Origin: JAZKJD01 sp040384585
Lineage (GTDB): Bacteria; Pseudomonadota; Gammaproteobacteria; Diplorickettsiales; Diplorickettsiaceae
Direction of reading: 5' to 3'
NCBI GenBank assembly: GCA_040384585.1
Contig: JAZKJD010000009.1
Location: forward strand, 1-11,008
DNA: 11,008 nt
The translations under genes were made by a program, and so were the position numbers. Under the pieces are notes generated by a model. The model made no database searches, was not told where the DNA came from, and worked only from the letters and a program-made list of their open reading frames with translations. Positions 1 to 6,349 of the stretch are shown piece after piece (position 1 is the stretch's first letter; each line of letters opens with the position of its first letter).

Positions 1-79
1 TTAAGAATAAACTAAATTTTACATTTACTGTAATTATTTAATGAGGTTTGCTTAACAAATTCAAACACCGGGAAGCAGG

Positions 80-136
80 CTTACGAAGATCAATAATTCC
101 ATGTAGTTTTGGTAATGGAAAATTTGGAAGCGTAAG
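80..136. repeat. nested inverted repeat downstream of tRNA-Phe
   Basis: Two perfect 6-bp inverted repeats are nested. The outer arms are CTTACG (80-85) and CGTAAG (131-136); the inner arms are TTCCAT (97-102) and ATGGAA (115-120), with a 12-nt loop. Four more bases (90-93 with 124-127, one of them G-U) can pair between the two stems. On the minus strand it begins about 37 nt after the tRNA CCA end. No T-tract follows it on either strand, so it is not a typical Rho-independent terminator. It could be a 3' processing or termination structure or the remnant of a palindromic repeat. It may also be chance in AT-rich DNA. Confidence 0.4.
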
Positions 137-172
137 TGAAGTTTCTAACTGATTGATTTTACTTAGATTATC

Positions 173-248
173 TGGTGGCCGAAGGTGGAATCGAACCACC
201 GACACAAAGATTTTCAGTCTTCTGCTCTACCGACTGAGCTATTCGGCC
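173..248 (-). tRNA. tRNA-Phe (anticodon GAA)
   Basis: Read on the minus strand, this 76-nt stretch folds as a standard tRNA. The acceptor stem is GGCCGAA paired with TTCGGCC, followed by discriminator A and an encoded CCA end. The D arm starts GCTCAGTCGGTAGAGC, and the T arm has the usual GGTTCGATTCC loop sequence. The anticodon loop is CTGAAAA with anticodon GAA at 215-213, so it decodes phenylalanine codons. The anticodon stem GAAGA/TCTTT closes with one G-U pair. It is the only minus-strand gene seen here and is divergent from icmT. Its 5' end lies 45 bp from a well-spaced promoter. Confidence 0.97.
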
Positions 249-293
249 AGGAAACCCCATTTTGGATGGATACTTTGAAATGATAGGCTGTGT

Positions 294-322
294 ATTAAAG
301 CGGTTAGTTAAAGTTGAGTCAA
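294..322 (-). promoter_or_regulatory. sigma70-type promoter of tRNA-Phe
   Basis: On the minus strand a -35 box TTGACT (322-317) is followed by exactly 17 bp and a -10 box TTTAAT (299-294). Transcription would start near 287, giving a leader of about 38 nt before the tRNA 5' end, which RNase P would remove. Box quality and spacing are good; the assignment is by sequence only. Confidence 0.6.
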
Positions 323-393
323 GCATAATAAATGGACCTTTTGTTTAATTATTTTGTTCGATAGCGCCTCACTTTATCTTTGCTGTTTATTTT

Positions 394-428
394 CTTAACT
401 TTAAATTCTCTATGACATGCTGTATTAT
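394..428 (+). promoter_or_regulatory. candidate icmT promoter with weak PmrA-like box
   Basis: A -10-like TATTAT lies at 423-428, 41 bp before the icmT ATG. A poor -35-like TTTAAA (400-405) lies 17 bp upstream of it. CTTAACTTTAAATTCT (394-409) matches the first half and central TT of the cTTAA-N2-TT-N2-cTTAA pattern described for PmrA-controlled icm/dot genes in Legionella and Coxiella. Its second half-site is poor, with only TT kept. The promoter position is plausible because icmT must start transcription in this spacer unless a promoter lies further up. The PmrA assignment is tentative. Confidence 0.3.
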
Positions 429-469
429 TTCTGCCATATGATATCTAAATTGGCTGGGGCCCCTGACGG

Positions 470-730
470 ATGGCTAGAGTACCTACAGAAGCACATTGGC
501 GTGATTCAGCGCGTACACCTCGATTTTTTTTGATCGACGCACGTGCTGCGTTTCCCCTATTACTGTTTTTACTTCATATACGTCTATGGAGCTTTATCTT
601 AGCGCTAGCAGCAATGGCATTTTTTGCTCTACTAGAGCGGTATGGTTTTTCGGTTACCGTTTTTTTACGCTGGTTGCGGACGGTCTTGGCAGGGCCGCGT
701 AAAATAGCGATTCCCTGGTGGAAAGAATAG
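470..730 (+). CDS. icmT: IcmT, Dot/Icm type IVB secretion system inner-membrane protein
   Basis: This encodes 86 residues, about the usual length of IcmT. IcmT is a small membrane protein of the Dot/Icm secretion apparatus; in Legionella pneumophila it is needed for effector export and for pore formation during escape from the host cell. The family signature is visible: an N-terminal AHWRDSARTPRFFLIDARA segment (residues 8-26), then a hydrophobic stretch FPLLLFLLHIRLW (28-40) continuing to about residue 55, a basic ERYGF turn and a tryptophan-rich C-terminus ending IPWWKE. The hydrophobic part could form one long span or a tight hairpin. The ATG at 470 has only a weak ribosome binding site (GACGG close by, GGGG further up), but it gives the expected N-terminus. 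icmS follows after 9 bp, as in Legionella. Identification is from remembered family sequence. Confidence 0.9.
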   Translation: MARVPTEAHWRDSARTPRFFLIDARAAFPLLLFLLHIRLWSFILALAAMAFFALLERYGFSVTVFLRWLRTVLAGPRKIAIPWWKE

Positions 731-739
731 GGTGATACG

Positions 740-1078
740 GTGGAATTAAAAAAAGCGTTACATGCTATCGCGAAGTCCTTAAAAGCAACATTTACGCTAA
801 AGGGTAGGGTTATCACCTATGAAGAGGTCTTTTCTGAGGTGGGGTTGCTGCCGGCTATTGCGCGTAGAGCCGATCAGCTTTGCTCCTTGTGTCTAGGTTA
901 TGGTATTGGTGTTACTTTTGATGAAGTCGAGCAATCTTTGTTAGGAGTCAAGTCAACTTTTGATGAGGTAACACCTAATATTCTGCGCTATCTATGTATT
1001 ACCGATGTTGTGTGTGAATTAATCCAAAATGGGGGTTCTACATCTCAAACTCCACTGGATGAATTAATGTATGATTAG
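740..1078 (+). CDS. icmS: IcmS, Dot/Icm type IVB secretion chaperone
   Basis: This encodes 112 residues, close to Legionella IcmS (about 114). IcmS is a small acidic cytoplasmic chaperone that pairs with IcmW. The pair binds the coupling protein DotL and delivers a subset of effectors to the secretion channel. The conserved core is clear: VFSEVGLLPAIARRADQLCS (residues about 30-49), then LCLGYGIG, a FDEVTPNILRYLC segment and the family-typical ending TPLDELMYD. The start is GTG at 740, set by an AGGG ribosome binding site (729-732) that overlaps the icmT stop codon, so the two genes are probably co-transcribed and translationally coupled. In Legionella icmR and icmQ follow; here putA follows. 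Its partner gene icmW is not in the window. Confidence 0.93.
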   Translation: MELKKALHAIAKSLKATFTLKGRVITYEEVFSEVGLLPAIARRADQLCSLCLGYGIGVTFDEVEQSLLGVKSTFDEVTPNILRYLCITDVVCELIQNGGSTSQTPLDELMYD

Positions 1079-1130
1079 CGTTCACTCAACCATGTGATTG
1101 TTTATACCGATCGCCGATCTTCAGCGCCAG

Positions 1131-1139
1131 TGGTATATA
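1131..1139 (+). promoter_or_regulatory. possible extended -10 promoter element for putA
   Basis: In the 94-bp gap between icmS and putA, TGGTATATA forms a TGn-extended -10 element 33 bp upstream of the putA ATG. No recognisable -35 box lies 16-18 bp further upstream. The gap shows no hairpin plus T-run, so read-through from icmTS is also possible. Prediction only. Confidence 0.35.
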
Positions 1140-1172
1140 AAAATAATTTTTGTAATCTTTTACGAGGTTAGG

Positions 1173-4100
1173 ATGTCATTTCCCCTAGTATCCGTGAATA
1201 GCACGCCTTTGCGCACGGCTATTGCTCAAGCTTATTATGCCGATGAAACCGATGCTGTTAAACAGTTAATAGAGGTGGCGGCATTACCTAACGATGCGAT
1301 CCTACCTATTGCCAGGGTTGCACGTGATTTAATACAACAAATTCGATCAAAACGCTTATCAAAAGGTGGACTGGATGCTTTTTTATATGAATATGATTTA
1401 TCTAGTCAGGAAGGTATTGCATTAATGTGTTTGGCGGAAGCGCTTTTGCGTATTCCTGATAGCGCAACCATCAATGCCCTATTAGAAGACAAGATTAGTC
1501 ATGCAGACTGGGCATCGCATCTGGGACAGAGTTCATCATTTTTTGTTAATGCTAGCACCTGGGGATTGTTACTAACAGGAAAGTTACTCGAATCAAATGA
1601 ACAGGGCGGATTGAATACCTTATTACGTCGATTTATTGGACGTAGCAGTGCACCTATTATCCGAAAGTCGGTCAGGCAAGCCATGCAGTTATTGGGCCGT
1701 CAGTTTGTTATGGGTCAGACCATAGAAGAAGCGCTTAAACGCGCCAAAGAATATGAGATACGCTGCTATCGTTTTTCTTACGATATGTTAGGAGAAGCCG
1801 CACGTACCGAAAAAGATGCAGCACGTTATTTCCATGATTATCAAATGGCTATCAATACTATCGGAAAAGTAGCACAGGGAAAATCGCTGAATGATGCGCC
1901 TGGCATTTCTATCAAATTATCGGCTTTACATCCTCGTTATGAATTTGCAAAGCAAAGCACAGTGGTCCCTTTTCTAACGAATCAGCTTAAGTCATTGGCC
2001 TTACAAGCCAAGAAAAATAATATCAGTTTAACCGTTGATGCTGAGGAAGCCGATCGTTTAGGTATTTCTTTGGATATCATTGGCGCTGTGTTTTGTGATC
2101 CAGAATTGTCGGCTTGGGAAGGATTGGGTTTGGCGGTTCAATCCTACCAAAAACGTGCACCCTTTGTGATTGATTGGTTAATCGATCTCAGTAAAAAACA
2201 AGGCAAGCGTTGGATGGTGCGACTGATCAAAGGCGCCTATTGGGATACCGAAATAAAAAATGCGCAGGTCAGGGGGTTAAAGGGCTATCCGGTCTTTACG
2301 CGTAAGGCATCCACAGATGTCTGTTTTGTAGCTTGTGCGAAAAAACTGTTAGCGCATGCTAAGGAAATCTATCCGCAGTTTGCTACGCATAATGCCTATA
2401 CTTTAGCGACTATTCTACAATTAGCAGGAAAAAATCGGGATTTCGAGTTTCAATGTTTGCATGGTATGGGTTATACCTTGTATGACCACATTGTAGGGCC
2501 TGATCAGCTTAATATTTCTTGTCGGGTTTATGCGCCGGTAGGTGGACATGAAGATTTGTTAGCCTATCTCGTTAGACGCTTATTAGAAAATGGCGCTAAT
2601 ACCTCATTTGTTAATCGTATTGTTGATCCTATGGTTCCGATTGAAGAGATGCTGATCGATCCAGTGAATAAACTACGACGGCTTCATTCGATTCCTCATC
2701 CTAAAATTCCTTTGCCTATTAATATCTATGGAAAAGGGCGAAAAAACTCCATGGGAATTGACTTTGCAGATACTGAATCATGGTCGATACTGTCCCGTCA
2801 GATAGAAGAAGCCTCAAAAATACACTATTTAGCGGGTCCTATCATTGATGGCAAATTGGAAGTAGGTGAAAAAAAACGTTCGCTAGTCAATCCTGCAAAA
2901 ACACAACACATAATAGGAGAGGTGAGTTTAGCGAGTGGTGAACAATTCGAAAAATCCCTAGCGAGTGCGCATCAATATGCTTTTACCTGGGCGAATACCT
3001 CAGTGGAAACGCGCGCGGCTTGCCTTGATCGTGCCGCTGATCGCTTTGAACAACGATTAGCTGAGTTTATGGACTTAGCAATACGTGAAGGTGGCAAGAC
3101 CTTGCCAGATGCCTTGGCAGAGGTGCGAGAAGCGATCGATTTCTGTCGTTATTATGCGATGCGTGCGCGTTTAGATTTAATTCCTCAATTGTTGCCAGGG
3201 CCAACCGGTGAAGAAAACTGGTTGAGCTTTCAAGGACGAGGTGTTATCGCTTGTATTAGTCCGTGGAACTTTCCATTAGCCATCTTTATTGGACAAGTCA
3301 CTGCGGCTTTAGTGGCGGGTAATACCGTGTTGGCAAAACCGGCTAGCCAAACCTCTCTGATAGCAACGGCAGCAGTGCAATTATTGCATGAGGCTGGAAT
3401 TCCAGGGGAGGCGTTGCACTTGATACCAGCAAGTGGCGCTGTGGTAGGACCGAAATTAACGCTAGATCAGCGAATTAAAGGTATTGTATTTACTGGTTCT
3501 ACCGAAACGGCGCGAGAGATTAATCAAGGTTTAGCCAGTCGTGGTGGGGCTATTGTGCCTTTTATTGCTGAAACGGGTGGCCAAAATGCCATGATTGTCG
3601 ATTCTTCTGCATTGATAGAACAAGTGGTTGTCGATGTATTGAATTCTGCTTTCGGAAGTGCTGGGCAACGTTGCTCTGCTTTACGTATATTGTTTGTGCA
3701 AAATGAAATGGCGGATAAATTGATTGAAATGCTTTGTGGTGCGATGGCAGAACTGAAACTAGGTGATCCTGCACAATTAACTAGCGATGTAGGCCCTGTG
3801 ATCGATAGTGCTGCTAAGAAAACGTTACAAGAACATTTTGATCGTATGCAACAAGAGGCGACATTACTTTATCATCTTAGTTTGCCAGAAGGTATTGACA
3901 AAACCAACTTTTTTGGACCGGCTTTATTTGAACTGGATAGTTTGGCCTGTTTACAACGAGAAGTATTCGGTCCTATCTTGCATATCGTTCGTTATGCTGC
4001 CAAGGACCGTGGAGCGGTAATCGCATCGATTAACCATATGGGTTACGGCTTAACCTTAGGGATACAAAGCCGAATCCAAAATACGATAAATACCATTACT

Positions 4101-4310
4101 CGTCAGGTTCATGTGGGTAATCAATATGTCAATCGGACCATGATAGGTGCCGTTGTTGGCGTACAGCCTTTTGGTGGCGAAGGCTTATCTGGAACAGGCC
4201 CGAAAGCAGGAGGCCCTTACTATTTACCTCGCTTGTGTGTAGAACGGACATTATCTATCAATACCACAGCAGCAGGAGGTAATGCCTCATTGCTATGTCT
4301 GGAGGAGTGA
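1173..4310 (+). CDS. putA: bifunctional proline dehydrogenase / L-glutamate gamma-semialdehyde dehydrogenase
   Basis: PutA oxidises proline to glutamate in two steps: an FAD-dependent proline dehydrogenase and an NAD-dependent semialdehyde dehydrogenase, joined by a substrate channel. It usually sits at the inner membrane face and feeds electrons to quinone. The ATG at 1173 is preceded by GAGG (1164-1167); an in-frame TTG at 1098 would add 25 unconserved residues. From 1173 the protein is 1045 aa. The proline dehydrogenase half (about 140-480) shows GISIKLSALHPRYE (244-257, Lys248), TVDAEEADR (Asp289), RLIKGAYWD and the substrate-binding RRLLENGAN (Arg468, Arg469, Glu472). The aldehyde dehydrogenase half (about 530-1020) shows SPWNFPLA, FTGST, catalytic Glu800 in AETGGQ and Cys834 in GQRCSALR. 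The spacing matches E. coli Glu883/Cys917. Compared with E. coli (1320 aa) it lacks the N-terminal ribbon-helix-helix repressor domain and the C-terminal domain, so it is the short enzyme-only type. Confidence 0.97.
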   Translation: MSFPLVSVNSTPLRTAIAQAYYADETDAVKQLIEVAALPNDAILPIARVARDLIQQIRSKRLSKGGLDAFLYEYDLSSQEGIALMCLAEALLRIPDSATINALLEDKISHADWASHLGQSSSFFVNASTWGLLLTGKLLESNEQGGLNTLLRRFIGRSSAPIIRKSVRQAMQLLGRQFVMGQTIEEALKRAKEYEIRCYRFSYDMLGEAARTEKDAARYFHDYQMAINTIGKVAQGKSLNDAPGISIKLSALHPRYEFAKQSTVVPFLTNQLKSLALQAKKNNISLTVDAEEADRLGISLDIIGAVFCDPELSAWEGLGLAVQSYQKRAPFVIDWLIDLSKKQGKRWMVRLIKGAYWDTEIKNAQVRGLKGYPVFTRKASTDVCFVACAKKLLAHAKEIYPQFATHNAYTLATILQLAGKNRDFEFQCLHGMGYTLYDHIVGPDQLNISCRVYAPVGGHEDLLAYLVRRLLENGANTSFVNRIVDPMVPIEEMLIDPVNKLRRLHSIPHPKIPLPINIYGKGRKNSMGIDFADTESWSILSRQIEEASKIHYLAGPIIDGKLEVGEKKRSLVNPAKTQHIIGEVSLASGEQFEKSLASAHQYAFTWANTSVETRAACLDRAADRFEQRLAEFMDLAIREGGKTLPDALAEVREAIDFCRYYAMRARLDLIPQLLPGPTGEENWLSFQGRGVIACISPWNFPLAIFIGQVTAALVAGNTVLAKPASQTSLIATAAVQLLHEAGIPGEALHLIPASGAVVGPKLTLDQRIKGIVFTGSTETAREINQGLASRGGAIVPFIAETGGQNAMIVDSSALIEQVVVDVLNSAFGSAGQRCSALRILFVQNEMADKLIEMLCGAMAELKLGDPAQLTSDVGPVIDSAAKKTLQEHFDRMQQEATLLYHLSLPEGIDKTNFFGPALFELDSLACLQREVFGPILHIVRYAAKDRGAVIASINHMGYGLTLGIQSRIQNTINTITRQVHVGNQYVNRTMIGAVVGVQPFGGEGLSGTGPKAGGPYYLPRLCVERTLSINTTAAGGNASLLCLEE

Positions 4311-5483
4311 ATGGATCATAGTTTTGTTTTTTCTACCTTTATCATTTTTTTTGGCGCTGCGGTTTTAGCGACTATTGCGCTTTATACGCGTCAATCCTTG
4401 TTAGTGGCTTACATATTGTTGGGTGTGATTTTAGGACCCAGTGGTTGGAAACTAGTACCTAATATCAATATGGCGCGCGATATTGGTGATGTTGGAATTA
4501 TATTTCTTTTGTTTTTAGTCGGTTTAGATCTTACACCGCAAGAATTTTTTAATAGTTTGCGTAAAACCGCCGTAGTGACCTTGGTATTCAGTGCACTGTT
4601 TACTACCATCGGTTTTGCCGTAGGGTATTTATTTAGTTTTACTTTACTGGAAAGTCTATTGATAGGGGCAAGCCTAATTTTTTCGAGTACGATTATTGGC
4701 TTAAAACTATTGCCTACTTTGGCGTTACACCATAAACCGATTGGTGAAACGATGATCAGTGTCTTATTGCTACAAGATTTATTAGCTATCGGTATGCTGT
4801 TATTTGTGCATGGTGCGCATATGACAGGATCAAAATGGGCTGATTTAGGACTAACCTTTATTACATTTCCTCTGTTATTAGGGTTTGCTTTTGTTATTCA
4901 GCATTATTTTATCAGTAAATTATTTGTACGTTTTGACCGAGTCAAGGAATATCTTTTCTTGCTCGCATTAGGCTGGTGTTTAGGCTTGGCTGAACTATCA
5001 CGTGCTTTAGGACTCTCGGCAGAAATAGGAGCTTTTTTAGCGGGTGTTTCTATAGCAGAAGGGCCTATTGCGGTTTTCATTGCCGATAACTTAAAACCAT
5101 TACGTGATTTTTGTTTGATTATGTTTTTCTTTGCTATTGGTGCGAGTTTTGATCTTCGTTATTTACCCGAAGTGATTGTCCCTGCACTTTTGTTAGCCTG
5201 CTTGGTGTTAGTCATCAAACCCTGGCTGTTTCAAGTGTTACTTCGTTGGACGGGTGAGAAAAAGAATATAGCACGTGAGGTGGGTGTGCGTTTAGGACAA
5301 GCCAGTGAATTTTCCTTACTGATTGCCTACTTGGCAGCAGAGACCACGCCTGCCTTGATTGGTGGAAAAGCGAACTATCTTATCCAAGCAGCCACTATCT
5401 TGACGTTTATTGGTTCGTCCTATTGGGTAGTTTTACGTTATCCTACCCCCTTAGCATTGAATGAGAAGATGCGAGTAGACTGA
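4311..5483 (+). CDS. CPA2 (Kef-type) cation:proton antiporter, membrane domain only
   Basis: This 390-residue protein is hydrophobic throughout, with about 11-13 predicted membrane spans, and has the layout of the Na+/H+ exchanger domain of the CPA2 family. Visible family motifs are GVILGPSG (38-45), FLVGLDLTP (68-76), SLIFSSTIIGLKLLP (121-135), LLQDLLAI with Gln155-Asp156 in the ion-binding region, EIGAFLAGVS, FFFAIGASFDL and GQASEFSLL near the C-terminus. The soluble RCK/KTN nucleotide-binding domain of KefB and KefC is absent, so glutathione gating of the Kef type is unlikely. Substrate (K+ or Na+) cannot be read from the sequence. The ATG follows the putA stop codon directly, and the ribosome binding site GGAGGAG (4301-4307) lies inside the end of putA, so translation is probably coupled. 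A role in pH or ion balance in an acidic vacuole is inference. Confidence 0.85.
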   Translation: MDHSFVFSTFIIFFGAAVLATIALYTRQSLLVAYILLGVILGPSGWKLVPNINMARDIGDVGIIFLLFLVGLDLTPQEFFNSLRKTAVVTLVFSALFTTIGFAVGYLFSFTLLESLLIGASLIFSSTIIGLKLLPTLALHHKPIGETMISVLLLQDLLAIGMLLFVHGAHMTGSKWADLGLTFITFPLLLGFAFVIQHYFISKLFVRFDRVKEYLFLLALGWCLGLAELSRALGLSAEIGAFLAGVSIAEGPIAVFIADNLKPLRDFCLIMFFFAIGASFDLRYLPEVIVPALLLACLVLVIKPWLFQVLLRWTGEKKNIAREVGVRLGQASEFSLLIAYLAAETTPALIGGKANYLIQAATILTFIGSSYWVVLRYPTPLALNEKMRVD

Positions 5484-5534
5484 GTGCATATGCGCTGCAA
5501 TTCATTTAATATCGGGCAGGAGCCGGAGAACTTT

Positions 5535-6278
5535 ATGACATTTATTACACTTTTACTGTGCTTAAGTTTAGAACGATTTTTACATAAGGGTAATTTACTC
5601 AGACGTTTTAATTGGTTTGAACAGTATGTAGGCAAAATTCATGAATTGACACATCGTCAATCGTGGGCGCAGCATCCTTATATTTCCTTACTGCTCGTTG
5701 TATTGCCTGTCGCAATACTAGTCGCTATCATTTATGGTTTAAGCACATTGTTTGTTTATGGTTTGCTTGCTTTTCTTATTGGTGCATTTATACTTTTTTA
5801 TTGTTTAGGGCCGATGAATATTTATGACACAGAAAAAGTTCATCAGCCAATATTTTGGCAAGCCAATGAAACCCTATTTTCAGTTATTTTTTGGTTTGCT
5901 TTATTAGGTCCTATTGCGGCAGTGGTTTATCGTCTAGTTGAACGTTCTGCACATATTCATACCAGTTATCCGGCATTGGGTAAGGCGGCTGACCAAGTAC
6001 GTTCAATCTTTGATTGGTTGCCTATCCGTGTATTTTCAATCTTTTGCGCCTTGGCAGGTAACTTCGTCCGCACGAGTCAATTTTGCTTAGATTTTTTATT
6101 AAGGGACCTATCCTTTAATCGCGAGTTTTTGGAAAAAAGTGGTCGTATTGCCTTAGGTTTAGAGGAAACAGCTGAATTAGCGCCTGAAAATTATACACAA
6201 GCCTTAAAACTAATTGATCGATCGTTAATCCTTTTTCTAATCGTGGTATTCGCTGTTACCGTAGGGGTACTTTTATAA
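5535..6278 (+). CDS. ampE: AmpE-like inner-membrane protein
   Basis: This encodes 247 residues and resembles AmpE, an inner-membrane protein related to CobD/CbiB, named for its link with AmpD in beta-lactamase induction; its biochemical activity is not established. The N-terminus MTFITLLLCLSLERFL matches the AmpE start pattern. Hydrophobic spans lie at about 50-68, 70-92, 114-134 and 228-247; FWFALLGP (119-126) and the FDWLPIRV motif (159-166, compare LDWVPVRL in E. coli AmpE) are further support. It is shorter than E. coli AmpE (284 aa), mainly because the loop before FWFALLGP is reduced. The ATG at 5535 is chosen because GGAG (5525-5528) precedes it; an in-frame GTG at 5484, directly after the antiporter stop, lacks a binding site. 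ampD is not adjacent. In E. coli ampE also lies a little upstream of aceEF, which supports the call. Confidence 0.78.
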   Translation: MTFITLLLCLSLERFLHKGNLLRRFNWFEQYVGKIHELTHRQSWAQHPYISLLLVVLPVAILVAIIYGLSTLFVYGLLAFLIGAFILFYCLGPMNIYDTEKVHQPIFWQANETLFSVIFWFALLGPIAAVVYRLVERSAHIHTSYPALGKAADQVRSIFDWLPIRVFSIFCALAGNFVRTSQFCLDFLLRDLSFNREFLEKSGRIALGLEETAELAPENYTQALKLIDRSLILFLIVVFAVTVGVLL

Positions 6279-6285
6279 TTGTTGT

Positions 6286-6326
6286 CACCCGTACTGCTTT
6301 TTGAAAGGCGAAGGGTGTAGTATAAA
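6286..6326 (+). promoter_or_regulatory. possible aceEF promoter with CACCC/GGGTG inverted repeat
   Basis: The 71-bp spacer before aceE holds TATAAA at 6321-6326 as a candidate -10 box. A weak TTTTTG -35-like box (6298-6303) lies 17 bp upstream; a better TTGAAA at 6301-6306 is only 14 bp away. Short inverted arms CACCC (6286-6290) and GGGTG (6313-6317) flank the -35 area and could be an operator, but they do not match the E. coli PdhR site. No terminator-like hairpin follows ampE, so read-through is possible. Confidence 0.3.
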
Positions 6327-6349
6327 AAATATATTTTCTGAGGGCTAGT

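Noticed and set aside
40..172. Minus-strand open frame of about 44 codons continuing out of the tRNA to a stop at 40-42
   Set aside because: It has no start codon of its own outside the tRNA, no ribosome binding site and no recognised family; the stretch is short enough for chance.
172..249. Plus-strand open frame across the tRNA giving a VAEGGIEPP-type peptide
   Set aside because: This peptide pattern is the well-known artefact of translating the complement of a tRNA; the tRNA call explains the sequence fully.
1098..1172. N-terminal extension of putA from a TTG codon
   Set aside because: No ribosome binding site precedes it and the added residues are unlike PutA; the ATG at 1173 with GAGG upstream gives the expected N-terminus.
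4311..5483. Naming the antiporter kefB or kefC
   Set aside because: The RCK/KTN domain and C-terminal regulatory part that define those glutathione-gated systems are missing, so only the CPA2 family is supported.
5484..5534. Extended ampE start at GTG 5484 or ATG 5490
   Set aside because: No good ribosome binding site is present, and the family N-terminus MTF begins at 5535 behind GGAG.
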